Positions 41,105-50,859 are shown, counted from the stretch's first letter. The stretch: 64,000 bases of DNA from Herbaspirillum sp. CF444 (GCF_000282135.1 NZ_AKJW01000059.1:62001-126000); one strand, 5' to 3'. Made by a program: numbers and translations. The notes: a model not told the origin generated them from the letters alone.

Positions 41105-41803
41105 ATGTCTTATGATTTTCAGTTTGCGTTCATCTTTCAGCACATGGACCAGCTGTTGTGGGGAGCGCTGCTCACCATCCGGCTCAGTGCGCTGTCGATG
41201 ATCTGCGGTTTGGCGGTGGGTATTTTCGGGGCGATCGTGAGCATTCACGGTTCGGCGCCGGCCCGTTTTGCGGTCACGTCCTATGTGGAGCTGATCCGCA
41301 GCACGCCTTTCCTGGTGCAGTTGTTCATCATCTTTTTCGGCTTGCCCGCTGCGGGCGTGCAGGTCGATGCCAATATCGCCGCGCTGGTGGCGATGACGGT
41401 CAATCTCGGGGCGTATTCCACCGAGATCGTGCGCGCCGGCATGATGGCGGTCCATCCTTCGCAGATCGAAGCGGCGCAGGCGCTGGCGATGACGCGCTGG
41501 CAGGTGATTCGCCACGTGGTGCTGACGCCGGCGCTGGAGAAGGTTTATCCGGCCCTGGCGAGTCAGTTCACGCTGATGATGCTGGCCTCCAGCGTGGTGT
41601 CGGCGATTTCCGCCGAAGAGCTCACGGCGAGCGCCAACCTGCTCGATGCGGAAACCTTCCGCAGCTTCGAAATTTACCTGATCGTGATGGTGCTCTACAT
41701 TCTGCTGGCGCTGCTGTTCCGCCTCAGTTTCTGGCTCATCGGTCTGGTTGTATTCAAACGCCGCCGCCGTCTTGGCGTAGCGCGGCCAAGGGGGAACCGA
41801 TGA
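41105..41803 (+). CDS. ABC transporter permease 1 (His/Glu/Gln/Arg/opine family)
   Basis: 232 residues, about five membrane helices. The permease EAA signature is EAAQALAMTRWQVIRHVVLTPA. It also has SYVELIRSTPFLVQLFIIFFGLP, typical of the polar-amino-acid uptake family. It pairs with the next permease (4-bp overlap). A 258-bp gap with a REP element separates it from the substrate-binding gene. Confidence 0.88.
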   Translation: MSYDFQFAFIFQHMDQLLWGALLTIRLSALSMICGLAVGIFGAIVSIHGSAPARFAVTSYVELIRSTPFLVQLFIIFFGLPAAGVQVDANIAALVAMTVNLGAYSTEIVRAGMMAVHPSQIEAAQALAMTRWQVIRHVVLTPALEKVYPALASQFTLMMLASSVVSAISAEELTASANLLDAETFRSFEIYLIVMVLYILLALLFRLSFWLIGLVVFKRRRRLGVARPRGNR

Positions 41804-42450
41804 TTGCCGAATTTTCCTGGGACCAGTTTGTCTTCTTGTGGGAAGCCGCGCGCTGGACGGTGCTGTTGTCGGTGCTGGCGTTCATCGTCGGCGGGGCGGC
41901 AGGTTTCGTTGTCGCGCTGATGCGCACTTCGCACCTGCAGGTCCTGCGCACCGTGTCGGCGGTGTACATCCAGATCATCCAGGGCACGCCGGTGCTGATC
42001 ATCCTGTTCCTGTCGTTCTACGGACTAGCGATCTACGGCTTCAAGCTGCCGCCGATGGTGGCTGCAACGATCGCGATGACGATTTACACCAGCGCCTATC
42101 TCGGTGAAATCTGGCGCGGTTGCATCGAAGCCGTGCCGGTGCCGCAGTGGGAAGCTTCCACTGCGCTGGCGATGACGCGCTGGCAGCAGCTGCGTTACGT
42201 GATCCTGCCGCAGGCGGTGCGTATTTCGCTGCCGCCGACGGTGGGCTTCTTGGTGCAGATCGTCAAGAACACGTCGATCGCTTCCATTATCGGTCTGGTG
42301 GAGTTGACGCAGGCGGGCAAGCTCGTCAGCAACGCGACTTTCCAGCCCTTCCTCGTATTCCCGATTGTTGCAGCGATTTATTTCATCTTCTGCTATCCGT
42401 TGTCGCGCTTCAGTTTTGCCCTAGAAAGGAAATTACATGCCCATCGTTGA
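41800..42450 (+). CDS. ABC transporter permease 2 (His/Glu/Gln/Arg/opine family)
   Basis: 216 residues, five helices. The EAA loop is EASTALAMTRWQQLRYVILPQA, and YIQIIQGTPVLIILFLSFYG is the usual second-helix block. Start at 41800 overlaps permease 1 by 4 bp (ATGA). The stop overlaps the ATPase start by 14 bp. The two permeases should form a heterodimer. Confidence 0.88.
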   Translation: MIAEFSWDQFVFLWEAARWTVLLSVLAFIVGGAAGFVVALMRTSHLQVLRTVSAVYIQIIQGTPVLIILFLSFYGLAIYGFKLPPMVAATIAMTIYTSAYLGEIWRGCIEAVPVPQWEASTALAMTRWQQLRYVILPQAVRISLPPTVGFLVQIVKNTSIASIIGLVELTQAGKLVSNATFQPFLVFPIVAAIYFIFCYPLSRFSFALERKLHAHR

Positions 42451-43171
42451 GATCGAGAACATCACCAAGAGCTTTGGCAGCAACCAGGTCTTGAATGGGA
42501 TATCGTTGTCCGTAGAGCGCGGGCAGGTCATTGCCGTCATCGGACGCAGCGGTTCGGGAAAAAGTACGATGCTGCGTTGCATCAACGGTTTGGAGAGCAT
42601 TGATGGTGGTAGCATCACCGTTGCCGGTCACAAGCTCACCGCAAAACATGAGCATCTGATCGAGTTGCGCAAGGATGTCGGGATGGTGTTCCAGCACTAC
42701 AATCTGTTCCCGCATCTGACGGTGGAAGAGAACGTCATGCTGTCGCCGCGCATCGTCAAGAAAGTCGCAACCGAAAAAGCGCGCGAAACGGCGATCAAGG
42801 TGTTGCAGCAAGTCGGCCTCGATCACAAGCGCGATGCTTATCCGGAACAGTTGTCCGGCGGCCAGCAGCAGCGCGTGGCGATTGCGCGCTCGCTGGCGAT
42901 GGAGCCGCAAGTCATGTTGTTCGATGAAGTCACGTCGGCGCTGGACCCGGAGCTGACGCAGGAAGTGCTGAAAGTCATGGAAGAACTCGCTCGAGGAGGA
43001 ATGACTATGTTGCTCGTCACGCACGAAATGGAATTCGCCCGGCGCGTCGCCGATCTCACCGTGTTCATGCATCAGGGCAAGGTATGGGAAGCGCGTCCGT
43101 CCAAGGAATTCTTCGCCGATCCGCAAACGCCGGAAGCACGCCAGTTCGTCGGCGCCGGCAACATCAAATGA
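42437..43171 (+). CDS. ABC transporter ATP-binding protein
   Basis: 244 residues. Walker A GRSGSGKST (36-44), Q-loop VFQHYNLFPHLT, signature LSGGQQQRVAIARSL, Walker B VMLFDEVTSALDPE and the switch His in LLVTHEMEFA. Typical of GlnQ/HisP-type ATPases. It overlaps the epimerase gene by 4 bp. Confidence 0.93.
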   Translation: MPIVEIENITKSFGSNQVLNGISLSVERGQVIAVIGRSGSGKSTMLRCINGLESIDGGSITVAGHKLTAKHEHLIELRKDVGMVFQHYNLFPHLTVEENVMLSPRIVKKVATEKARETAIKVLQQVGLDHKRDAYPEQLSGGQQQRVAIARSLAMEPQVMLFDEVTSALDPELTQEVLKVMEELARGGMTMLLVTHEMEFARRVADLTVFMHQGKVWEARPSKEFFADPQTPEARQFVGAGNIK

Positions 43172-43914
43172 AAACCCCGGTATTGGTCGCGGCTTCGGCC
43201 TATGGCGCAGATTTCGTGCGCCAGGTCGGCCATGCGCATCTGATCCCCATCGTTGCGGCGGCAGGGGCGGCGGGTTTGGAAATCCGCCGTGAATTATTTG
43301 TCGAATTACCAGATTTCGACGAGCTGCACGCTTTGCTGGTGAAGCACAAGTTGTTCTCGGTGTATTCGGCGCCGATCGAATTGTTCCGCAAGGACGGTTC
43401 GCTGGCGCGCGACGAACTGGATCAGGTGATGGACGAGGCGCAGCAACTGCAGTCGCGTTTCCTGAAGGTGTCGCTGGGACATTTTTCGCCGTCCAGCAAC
43501 ATGCTGGACTGGTCGCGCTTTGTGGCGCAGGCTCCCGTGCCGTTGTTGCTGGAGAACGACCAGACCGAACATGGCGGCAAGCTGGAATCGATCGCCAATT
43601 TCCTGGCGGTCTGTTCCGGCACCGGCGTGCCGGTCGGCATGACTTTCGACATGGGCAACTGGCGCTGGAGCGGCGTTGATGCCGAGGTGGCCGCGCGTAC
43701 GCTGGCGGGGCACGTGCAATACGTGCATTGCAAGGGCGTGTGGAACGACAAGGGCAATCTCAAGGCGATACCGCTGGACGAGGACGATGCCGTGTGGCGG
43801 CGCCTGTTCTCGCATTTTCCACGCGGCGTGCAACGGGCGATCGAATTCCCCATTATCGGCAAGGATCTGGAAGCAATGACCCGCAATTACGTGGCGATGC
43901 TGGCATCGGCATAA
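43168..43914 (+). CDS. kguE: Sugar-phosphate isomerase/epimerase-type TIM-barrel protein (KguE-like)
   Basis: 248 residues, a xylose-isomerase-like TIM barrel (AP endonuclease 2 superfamily). Visible pieces: AAGLEIRRELF, KVSLGHFSP, LLENDQTEHGG and GMTFDMGNWRW, with the later HVQYVHCKGV; Glu, Asp and His at the ends of the strands could bind a metal. KguE is the first gene of the Pseudomonas 2-ketogluconate operon, with unclear chemistry. Assignment rests on domain and operon context. Confidence 0.7.
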   Translation: MKTPVLVAASAYGADFVRQVGHAHLIPIVAAAGAAGLEIRRELFVELPDFDELHALLVKHKLFSVYSAPIELFRKDGSLARDELDQVMDEAQQLQSRFLKVSLGHFSPSSNMLDWSRFVAQAPVPLLLENDQTEHGGKLESIANFLAVCSGTGVPVGMTFDMGNWRWSGVDAEVAARTLAGHVQYVHCKGVWNDKGNLKAIPLDEDDAVWRRLFSHFPRGVQRAIEFPIIGKDLEAMTRNYVAMLASA

Positions 43915-43973
43915 TTTTTTGCCTGTCGAGATCTTTTGCCCGACGCAATCGGAATCCATCAGAAAGAGAATAA

Positions 43974-44921
43974 ATGACGCAAGCACAACTGGACGTCGTC
44001 ACGTACGGCGAAGCATTGGCATTGTTTGTCGCAGATGAAGTCGGCGACTTTGCCGACGTGGAAAAATACACGCGCCGCCTGGCCGGCGCCGAAACCAACG
44101 TGGCCATCGGGCTGTCGCGCCTTGGCCTGAAAGTCGGCTGGGTCAGCCGCGTCGGCAACGACTCCTTCGGCCGCTTCATTCGCAAGCGCGTGGCGCAAGA
44201 GGGCGTGGACGTCAGTCACGTCGCCACCGACATGGAGTTCCGTACGGCGATTCAGCTCAAGGCGAAAGCCGTCGACGGCGCCGACCCGGCGATTGAATAC
44301 TATCGCAAGGGTTCGGCGGCCAGCCATTTGTCGCAGGTCGATTTCAACGAATCCTATTTCGGCGGCGCGCGTCATTTGCATGCCACCGGAATTGCCGCGG
44401 CGTTGTCGGCCGGCACGATGGCGTTTGCCCATCAGGCGCTGGATTTCATGCGTGCCAAAGGCAAGACGATTTCTTTCGATCCCAATTTGCGTCCCATGCT
44501 GTGGCCATCTCAGGAAGTGATGGCGCAGAAGCTCAACGAACTGGCCTTCAAGGCGGATTGGGTTTTGCCGGGGCTGAGCGAGGGCAAGATTCTGACCGGC
44601 TACAGCGAGCCGCGCGACATCGCCGCGTTCTATCTGGACAAGGGCGTCAAGCAGGTGGTGATCAAGCTGGGCGCGGAGGGCGCGTATTTCCGCAATGCCG
44701 TCGAAGAGGGCGTTGTGACCGGCGTCAGGGTAAAAGAGGTGGTCGATACCGTGGGTGCCGGCGATGGTTTTGCGGTTGGCGTGATCAGCGGTTTGCTGGA
44801 AGGGCTGACGATGTCCGAGGCCGTCATGCGCGGCAACCGCATCGGCGCCTTTGCGATCCAGGTCGTGGGGGATATGGAAGGTTTGCCGACGCGCGCGCAG
44901 CTGGATGCCGCTTCTGTTTAA
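43974..44921 (+). CDS. kguK: PfkB-family sugar kinase (2-ketogluconate or KDG kinase, KguK-like)
   Basis: 315 residues. The N-terminal GEALALFVADEVGDF and GAETNVAIGLSRLG and the C-terminal ATP site and catalytic base DTVGAGDGFAVG are typical. It could phosphorylate 2-ketogluconate to the 6-phosphate, or 2-keto-3-deoxygluconate (KdgK); the neighbouring genes favour the first. A 59-bp gap precedes it, and GAAAGAGAA is ahead of the start. Confidence 0.78.
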   Translation: MTQAQLDVVTYGEALALFVADEVGDFADVEKYTRRLAGAETNVAIGLSRLGLKVGWVSRVGNDSFGRFIRKRVAQEGVDVSHVATDMEFRTAIQLKAKAVDGADPAIEYYRKGSAASHLSQVDFNESYFGGARHLHATGIAAALSAGTMAFAHQALDFMRAKGKTISFDPNLRPMLWPSQEVMAQKLNELAFKADWVLPGLSEGKILTGYSEPRDIAAFYLDKGVKQVVIKLGAEGAYFRNAVEEGVVTGVRVKEVVDTVGAGDGFAVGVISGLLEGLTMSEAVMRGNRIGAFAIQVVGDMEGLPTRAQLDAASV

Positions 44922-44943
44922 CGGGTTATATAGAGAATCTGCA

Positions 44944-45903
44944 ATGAAACAGCATGTCGTCGTGTACAAGTCCTTGCCTGGGGATCTTCTGGAGCGGCTG
45001 GGGGCGGAATTCAATGTCACCAGCTTCGACGGCATCAACGCCGGTAACCGGGAGCAATTCATCGCGGCGCTCGGGACGGCGCACGGCATGATAGGCGCCA
45101 GTCTGCCGATCACCAGCGACATGCTGGATGCTGCGCCGCAATTGAAGATCGCCTCCACGATTTCGGTCGGCGTCGATAATTTTGACCTGGATTACTTCCG
45201 CAAACGCGGCCTGATGCTGGCGCATACCCCCGGGGTGCTCAATGAAGCGACGGCGGACGCGATCTTTGCACTGATCCTTGCCAGCGCGCGCCGCATCGTG
45301 GAGCTGGCCGAACTCGTCAAGGCCGGCAAGTGGACGGGCAGCATCGGCGAGTCGCTGTTCGGCGTGAACGTGCATGGCAAGACGCTCGGCATGCTGGGCA
45401 TGGGGCGCATCGGCAGTGCCGTCGCGCGTCGCGCGCATCACGGTTTCGGCATGAAGATCATCTATCACAACACCCGGCCCAACCCTGATGCGGAAAAGGA
45501 ACTGGCGGCGAGCTATGTTTCGCGCGAAGAGTTGTTCCGGCAGGCCGATTTCGTTTGTCCGATGTTGCCGTTGACGCCGCAAACCGAGCGCACGATCGGC
45601 GCGCAGGAGTTCGCGCTGATGAAGCGGAGTGCGATTTTCATCAATGCCTCGCGCGGCAAGATCGTCGACGAAGCGGCGCTGATCGATGCCTTGAGGCAAA
45701 AGACGATCTACGGCGCAGGGCTCGACGTTTTCGAGAAGGAACCGCTGTCGGCGGACTCTCCTTTGCTGCAACTGCCCAACGTGGTGGCGCTGCCGCATAT
45801 CGGCTCCGCCACGCATGAGACACGGCGCGCCATGGCTGAATTGGCGGTACAGAATCTGATCAACGGGTTGCGCGGCGCACAACCGAAGCATCTGGCTGTT
45901 TAG
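44944..45903 (+). CDS. kguD: 2-ketogluconate(-6-phosphate) reductase/2-hydroxyacid dehydrogenase (KguD/GhrB-like)
   Basis: 319 residues. The NAD(P)-binding motif GMLGMGRIGSAVARRA is at about 150-165, catalytic Arg in NASRGKIVDE, Glu in FEKEPL and His in LPHIGSATHETR. The sequence follows E. coli GhrB closely (ASTISVGVDNFDLD; HTPGVLNEATAD). Reduces 2-keto acids of sugars, here probably 2-ketogluconate-6-phosphate to 6-phosphogluconate. Last gene of the operon, followed by a hairpin. Confidence 0.85.
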   Translation: MKQHVVVYKSLPGDLLERLGAEFNVTSFDGINAGNREQFIAALGTAHGMIGASLPITSDMLDAAPQLKIASTISVGVDNFDLDYFRKRGLMLAHTPGVLNEATADAIFALILASARRIVELAELVKAGKWTGSIGESLFGVNVHGKTLGMLGMGRIGSAVARRAHHGFGMKIIYHNTRPNPDAEKELAASYVSREELFRQADFVCPMLPLTPQTERTIGAQEFALMKRSAIFINASRGKIVDEAALIDALRQKTIYGAGLDVFEKEPLSADSPLLQLPNVVALPHIGSATHETRRAMAELAVQNLINGLRGAQPKHLAV

Positions 45904-45919
45904 CCTTCATGCAGCAATC

Positions 45920-45949
45920 GCATCCGGCGGATTTCATCTTGCCGGATGC
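45920..45949 (+). terminator. Hairpin at the end of the kgu-like operon
   Basis: GCATCCGGC and GCCGGATGC form a perfect 9-bp stem with a 12-nt loop. There is no clear T tract, so termination strength is uncertain. Confidence 0.5.
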
Positions 45950-46003
45950 GCTTCGGAAAATCATTCAAAAAGCGTATCGGGGGACTTTCGCTGCGGCGAT
46001 TTA

Positions 46004-46023
46004 GTGTGTATGCTTCACACATT
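46004..46023. promoter_or_regulatory. Inverted repeat upstream of etfB
   Basis: TGTG, then TATGCT, then TCACACA, about 115 bp in front of etfB. A -10-like TATAAT (46082-46087) lies between it and the start. A weak operator candidate. Confidence 0.3.
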
Positions 46024-46137
46024 AAAAAGAACGATCGTGCTAAATTTGAGCGGTGTCCAGTTTTTGCCCCGCTTTTGCTTTTATAATCACCGTTCAGTTA
46101 ACGTTTACGTCAATTCGTTTTTTCCAAGGACCAGGCG

Positions 46138-46893
46138 ATGAAAGTATTAGTCCCCGTCAAGCGGGTAGTAGATTACAACGTCAAAGTACGCGTCAAATCC
46201 GACGGTAGCGGTGTGGACATCGCCAACGTCAAAATGTCGATGAACCCCTTCGACGAAATCGCGGTGGAGGAAGCCACGCGTCTGAAAGAAGGCGGCAAGG
46301 TCACCGAAGTGATCGCCGTGTCTTGCGGCGTCACGCAATGCCAGGAAACCCTGCGTACCGCGATGGCGATCGGTGCCGACCGCGGCATCCTGGTGGAAAC
46401 CGCCGCCGATCTGGACCTGCAACCGCTGGCCGTGGCCAAGTTGTTGAAGGCGTTGGCGGACAAGGAACAGCCGCAACTGATCATCCTCGGCAAGCAAGCC
46501 ATCGACGACGACTCCAACCAGACCGGCCAGATGCTGGCGGCATTGCTGGGTTGGCCGCAAGCGACGTTCGCGTCCAAGGTCGTGCTGGAAGACGGCAAGG
46601 TGTCGGTCACCCGTGAAGTCGACGGCGGCCTGGAAACGCTGGCGCTGACTTTGCCTGCCATCGTCACCACCGACTTGCGCCTGAACGAGCCGCGCTACGT
46701 CACGTTGCCGAACATCATGAAGGCCAAGAAGAAGACTCTGGACATCGTCAAGCCGGAAGACCTGGGCGTCGACGTCGCGCCGCGCGTCAAGACGCTGAAA
46801 GTCGCCGAGCCGCCGAAGCGCAGCGCGGGCGTGAAGGTGCCTGACGTCGCAACCCTGGTTGCGAAACTCAAAAACGAAGCCAAAGTCATCTAA
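46138..46893 (+). CDS. etfB: Electron transfer flavoprotein beta subunit
   Basis: 251 residues. N-terminus [20 protein letters not shown] and the later [20 protein letters not shown] are diagnostic of EtfB. It binds AMP and, with EtfA, accepts electrons from acyl-CoA dehydrogenases. The next gene (12 bp) is etfA, then an acyl-CoA dehydrogenase. Confidence 0.96.
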   Translation: MKVLVPVKRVVDYNVKVRVKSDGSGVDIANVKMSMNPFDEIAVEEATRLKEGGKVTEVIAVSCGVTQCQETLRTAMAIGADRGILVETAADLDLQPLAVAKLLKALADKEQPQLIILGKQAIDDDSNQTGQMLAALLGWPQATFASKVVLEDGKVSVTREVDGGLETLALTLPAIVTTDLRLNEPRYVTLPNIMKAKKKTLDIVKPEDLGVDVAPRVKTLKVAEPPKRSAGVKVPDVATLVAKLKNEAKVI

Positions 46894-46905
46894 GGAAGAG
46901 ACAAC

Positions 46906-47847
46906 ATGACCGCACTCGTCATTGCAGAACACGACAATGCCAGCCTCAAGGGCAGCACATTGAATACCGTCACCGCCGCAGTACACACGCAACTGCAGGC
47001 AGGCGGCGACGTCCACATCCTGGTCGCCGGCCACAACGCCAAGGCCGCCGCCGATGCCGCCGCGCAAATCGCCGGCGTGTCGAAGGTCTTGCTGGCCGAC
47101 GCGCCGCAATTCGCCGATGGCCTGGCCGAAAACGTTGCCGAGCAGGCGTTGGCCATCGCCAAGGATTACACCCACATCCTGGCGCCGGCAACCGCCTACG
47201 GCAAGAACATCCTGCCGCGCGTGGCCGCCAGGCTGGACGTGGCGCAGATTTCCGAAATCACCAAGGTCGACAGCGCCGATACTTTCGAGCGTCCGATCTA
47301 CGCCGGCAACGCGATCGCCACTGTGCAATCGACCGACGGCATCAAGGTCATCACCGTGCGTACGACAGGTTTTGACGCAGCCGCTGCCGGCGGCAACGCC
47401 GCAGTGGAATCGCTGGCGGCAGTCGCCGACTCCGGCAAGTCCAGCTTCGTCTCGCGCGAAGTGGCCAAGTCGGATCGTCCGGAACTGACGGCCGCCAAGA
47501 TCATCGTTTCCGGTGGCCGCGGCATGGGTTCGTCGGAAAGCTTCAAGATCCTCGAACCGCTGGCGGACAAGCTCAACGCCGCCATGGGAGCATCGCGTGC
47601 GGCGGTCGACGCCGGCTATGTGCCGAACGACTGGCAAGTCGGCCAGACCGGCAAGATCGTGGCGCCGCAGCTGTATATCGCCGTCGGTATTTCCGGCGCG
47701 ATCCAACATCTGGCCGGCATGAAGGATTCCAAGGTGATCGTGGCGATCAACAAGGATGAAGAAGCACCGATCTTCTCGGTGGCGGACTACGGCATCGTCG
47801 GCGACTTGTTCGAAGTCGTGCCTGAGTTGGTCAAGCAACTGGGTTAA
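46906..47847 (+). CDS. etfA: Electron transfer flavoprotein alpha subunit
   Basis: 313 residues. The C-terminal FAD domain is complete: [49 protein letters not shown] and [18 protein letters not shown]-terminal domain [10 protein letters not shown]. With EtfB it passes electrons to ETF-ubiquinone oxidoreductase. Confidence 0.96.
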   Translation: MTALVIAEHDNASLKGSTLNTVTAAVHTQLQAGGDVHILVAGHNAKAAADAAAQIAGVSKVLLADAPQFADGLAENVAEQALAIAKDYTHILAPATAYGKNILPRVAARLDVAQISEITKVDSADTFERPIYAGNAIATVQSTDGIKVITVRTTGFDAAAAGGNAAVESLAAVADSGKSSFVSREVAKSDRPELTAAKIIVSGGRGMGSSESFKILEPLADKLNAAMGASRAAVDAGYVPNDWQVGQTGKIVAPQLYIAVGISGAIQHLAGMKDSKVIVAINKDEEAPIFSVADYGIVGDLFEVVPELVKQLG

Positions 47848-47856
47848 TCCAAAAAA

Positions 47857-47886
47857 CGGCCCCGCCAGTTTGACGGGGCCGAATAA
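47857..47886 (+). terminator. Terminator after etfA
   Basis: CGGCCCCG and CGGGGCCG around CCAGTTTGA, then AATAATTTC. Strong stem with a weak T tract; the acyl-CoA dehydrogenase begins 98 bp further on. Confidence 0.7.
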
Positions 47887-47983
47887 TTTCAAGCATTACA
47901 GAAGCGTTGCAAAGGTTGCAAAAGCGCTGAGCGCAACAAGAGATTGCGTATTTGCGTATACAACAAGGAATCAGGAGTCGGAG

Positions 47984-49789
47984 ATGAGCTACGTCGCACC
48001 AGTGAAAGATATGCTGTTCGTCATGAACGAACTGGCAGGATTGTCGGAAGTCAACGCATTGCCCAATTGTGAAGATGCGACACCGGAAACCGTCGAAGCG
48101 ATTCTCGAAGAGAATGCAAAATTTTGCGGCGAGGTCGTGGCGCCGATCAATCATTCCGCCGACAAGGATCCAAGTTTCTGGAGCGACGGCACGGTGACGA
48201 CCAGCAAGGGCTTCAAGGAAGCCTTCAAGCAGTTCGGCGAATCCGGTTGGCAGGGCGTGCAGCATCCCGTCGAGTTCGGTGGACAGGGCTTGCCCAAGCT
48301 GGTGGCGACGCCTTGCATCGAAATGCTCAACTCGGCCAACCTCTCGTTTGCTTTGTGCCCATTGCTGACGGACGGCACCATCGAAGCGCTGATGACGGCC
48401 GGTACCGACGAGCAAAAGAATACCTACCTGACTAATTTCATCTCCGGCAAGTGGACCGGTACGATGAACCTGACCGAGCCGCAAGCCGGTTCCGACCTGG
48501 CGCTGGTGCGCACGCGCGCGGTGCCGCAGGGTGACGGTACGTTCAAGCTTTCCGGCACCAAGATTTTCATCACCTACGGTGAGCACGACATGGCCGAGAA
48601 CATCGTCCATCTGGTGCTGGCGCGTACGCCGGATGCGCCGGAAGGCGTGAAGGGTATTTCGCTGTTCATCGTGCCGAAATTCCTGGTCAAGCCGGACGGT
48701 TCGCTGGGCGAGCGCAACGACGTGCACTGCGTCTCCATCGAACACAAGCTGGGCATCAAGGCCAGCCCGACCGCTGTGCTGCAGTTCGGCGATCACGGCG
48801 GCGCCGTCGGCACGCTGGTCGGTGAAGAAAACCGCGGTCTCGAATACATGTTCATCATGATGAATGCGGCGCGTTTCGCGGTCGGCATTCAAGGCATCAG
48901 CGTCGCCGAGCGCGCCTACCAGAAGGCGGTGGCCTATGCGAAGGATCGCGTGCAATCGCGCGATCTGGCAGGTTCAGCCGGCGCGGTCACCATCATTCAC
49001 CAACCGGACGTGCGTCGCATGCTGATGTCGATGCGCTCGCAAGTGGAAGCCGCGCGCGCGTTGGCTTACGTGGCTGCGGCTGCTTCAGACGCTGGTCATC
49101 ATCATCCGGATGAAGCGACGCGCAAGGCCAATCAGGCGTGTTACGAATATCTGGTGCCTGTCGTCAAAGGCTGGTCGACGGAGTTGTCGATCGACGTGAC
49201 GTCAACCGGCGTGCAGGTGCATGGCGGCATGGGCTTCATCGAAGAAACCGGCGCCGCACAGTATTACCGCGATGCGCGCATCCTGGCGATTTATGAAGGT
49301 ACGACGGCGATTCAGGCCAACGATCTGGTCGGACGCAAAACGGCGCGTGACGGCGGCGCAGTTGCCAAGGGCCTCATTGCCCAGATTCACAAGACGGAAT
49401 CCGCCTTGTCTGCCGCTGCAGCGGCCGGAGAATTCGGCGACGATCTGCAAGCGATCCGCAAGCGCCTGGTCGACGGCGCACGCGCGTTGGACGACGTGGT
49501 CAATTATGTTGTCGCCAACATCAAGACCGATATCAAAGGCGTGTTCTCGGGCAGCGTGCCTTACCTGAAGCTGGCGGGCGTGGTGCTGGGTGGATGGCAG
49601 ATGGCGCGGGCTGCCCTGGTGGCGGTGGACAAGCTCAAGGCGGGCGAGGGCGATGCGCAGTTTTACAAGGCCAAGATCGCGACGGCGCGTTTCTATGCGG
49701 ATCACGTGCTGACCCAGGCGTCATCCTTGCGCGCTTCGATTATTGAAGGCAGCGCCGGCGTCATGGCGTTGACGGAAGCGCAGTTCTGA
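47984..49789 (+). CDS. Acyl-CoA dehydrogenase, long form with C-terminal domain (DmdC-like)
   Basis: 601 residues, longer than the ~390 of ordinary acyl-CoA dehydrogenases. The flavin/substrate blocks are MNLTEPQAGSDLALVRTRA, FITYGEHDMAENIVH and QVHGGMGFIEETGAAQYYRDARI, and the C-terminal 100 residues (AAAGEFGDDLQAIRKRL to the end) form an extra helical domain as in DmdC/AidB-like enzymes. The start at 47984 has AGGAGTCGGAG ahead; open sequence upstream is not part of the family. Its electrons should go to the ETF encoded just upstream. Confidence 0.9.
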   Translation: MSYVAPVKDMLFVMNELAGLSEVNALPNCEDATPETVEAILEENAKFCGEVVAPINHSADKDPSFWSDGTVTTSKGFKEAFKQFGESGWQGVQHPVEFGGQGLPKLVATPCIEMLNSANLSFALCPLLTDGTIEALMTAGTDEQKNTYLTNFISGKWTGTMNLTEPQAGSDLALVRTRAVPQGDGTFKLSGTKIFITYGEHDMAENIVHLVLARTPDAPEGVKGISLFIVPKFLVKPDGSLGERNDVHCVSIEHKLGIKASPTAVLQFGDHGGAVGTLVGEENRGLEYMFIMMNAARFAVGIQGISVAERAYQKAVAYAKDRVQSRDLAGSAGAVTIIHQPDVRRMLMSMRSQVEAARALAYVAAAASDAGHHHPDEATRKANQACYEYLVPVVKGWSTELSIDVTSTGVQVHGGMGFIEETGAAQYYRDARILAIYEGTTAIQANDLVGRKTARDGGAVAKGLIAQIHKTESALSAAAAAGEFGDDLQAIRKRLVDGARALDDVVNYVVANIKTDIKGVFSGSVPYLKLAGVVLGGWQMARAALVAVDKLKAGEGDAQFYKAKIATARFYADHVLTQASSLRASIIEGSAGVMALTEAQF

Positions 49790-49795
49790 TTCAGC

Positions 49796-49825
49796 CGGAC
49801 TTGCCGGAGCGATCCGGCAAGTCCG
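49796..49825. terminator. Hairpin between convergent genes
   Basis: CGGACTTGCCGGA and TCCGGCAAGTCCG, a perfect 13-bp stem around GCGA, sits between the convergent dehydrogenase and TM2 genes. No strong T run on either side. Confidence 0.65.
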
Positions 49826-49864
49826 TGGTCGTTCGTACTTCAAATATCCTGTGCAGTAAAGGTA

Positions 49865-50281
49865 TCAGCCGTACGCGCCGCCGGTGAACAGCAAATCGAA
49901 GCTGCGCGCCAGCAAGGCGATCACCGACATGGCGCCGACACCGAGCGTCAGCACCAGAATCAGCGCCAGCACCCAGTGCGACTCCGATTTCTTGCCGGAT
50001 GCCGGATTATGTCTGGCGTCCCATTTTTCATCCGGCGTCAGGCCGATGACGAGCGCTTCCAGGAAGCCGCACAAAACCGAGAGTACAAAGAGCATTCCCA
50101 TGAACAGGGGCTGGGAATTGCTGAAAATCAAGATGGCCAATGCAGAAACCGGCAGGGTGGCCGCATGCAGCCAGCCGAAGATGTCCTTGCGCCCATACAT
50201 ATAAAACCGATGCAGGCCGATGCCGCCGGTGACGGCTGCGATGAAGGTGGTGAAGGTCTTGTTCTTGTGCGGAATTGTCAT
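49865..50281 (-). CDS. TM2-domain membrane protein
   Basis: 138 residues with about four hydrophobic segments. The TM2 signature is AAVTGGIGLHRFYMYGRKDIFG near the N-terminus, followed by two further helices and a cytoplasmic loop (GLTPDEKWDARHNP). The start at 50281 begins MTIPHKNKTF; an open frame upstream lacks this. Function unknown. It converges with the acyl-CoA dehydrogenase gene. Confidence 0.72.
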   Translation of the reverse strand: MTIPHKNKTFTTFIAAVTGGIGLHRFYMYGRKDIFGWLHAATLPVSALAILIFSNSQPLFMGMLFVLSVLCGFLEALVIGLTPDEKWDARHNPASGKKSESHWVLALILVLTLGVGAMSVIALLARSFDLLFTGGAYG

Positions 50282-50494
50282 TAAGTTAATTTCTTGAAGG
50301 CAAAGACGCGGTTGGCTGCAGTACGAAGCACTACAGTGTTGTAAAAAAACTGCGGCTAGTATAGCCGTGGAAACTTGCTCCGCGAACGAGGTTCTGCGAG
50401 GTAAAGTGAATAAAACCGGCATGTAATCGGCTGGTAAGCGAAATGGGTCGTTCCGGCCCGCTTGGATGGACACGGCGCTTGCCTGGCATTGAAC

Positions 50495-50524
50495 TTGCCG
50501 TTTGGCTGACATTTCGGCTATAAT
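50495..50524 (+). promoter_or_regulatory. Promoter of the rpsP operon
   Basis: TTGCCG, 18 bp, TATAAT, 39 bp ahead of rpsP. Confidence 0.7.
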
Positions 50525-50563
50525 CGTCGTCTTTTCCGTGTTCGAACACTTTTTGGAACCATT

Positions 50564-50818
50564 ATGGTCGTTATTCGTTTAGCTCGTGGAGGCGCCAAGA
50601 AGCGCCCGTTCTTCAATATCGTTGCAACTGATTCGCGCAATCGCCGCGATGGTCGTTTCATCGAGCGTCTGGGTTTCTACAACCCGGTTGCATCCGGCAA
50701 GGAAGAGTCCTTCCGTATCGCTCAGGACCGTCTGGCTCACTGGCAAGGCACCGGCGCACAATTGTCGCCGACAGTTGCTCGCCTGGTCAGCGAAGCAGGC
50801 AAGAAGGCCGCTGCTTAA
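50564..50818 (+). CDS. rpsP: 30S ribosomal protein S16
   Basis: 84 residues; [20 protein letters not shown] and [17 protein letters not shown] are diagnostic. First gene of the conserved rpsP-rimM-trmD-rplS operon. Assembles in the body of the 30S subunit. Confidence 0.98.
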   Translation: MVVIRLARGGAKKRPFFNIVATDSRNRRDGRFIERLGFYNPVASGKEESFRIAQDRLAHWQGTGAQLSPTVARLVSEAGKKAAA

Positions 50819-50859
50819 TCGCAGTCGCTTTTTAGTTTCGCAGCGATAGTAAGACAGGT

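Noticed and set aside
39782..41515. A 577-codon minus-strand open frame opposite the ABC operon
   Set aside because: Antisense shadow that reads through a REP element and non-coding spacers.
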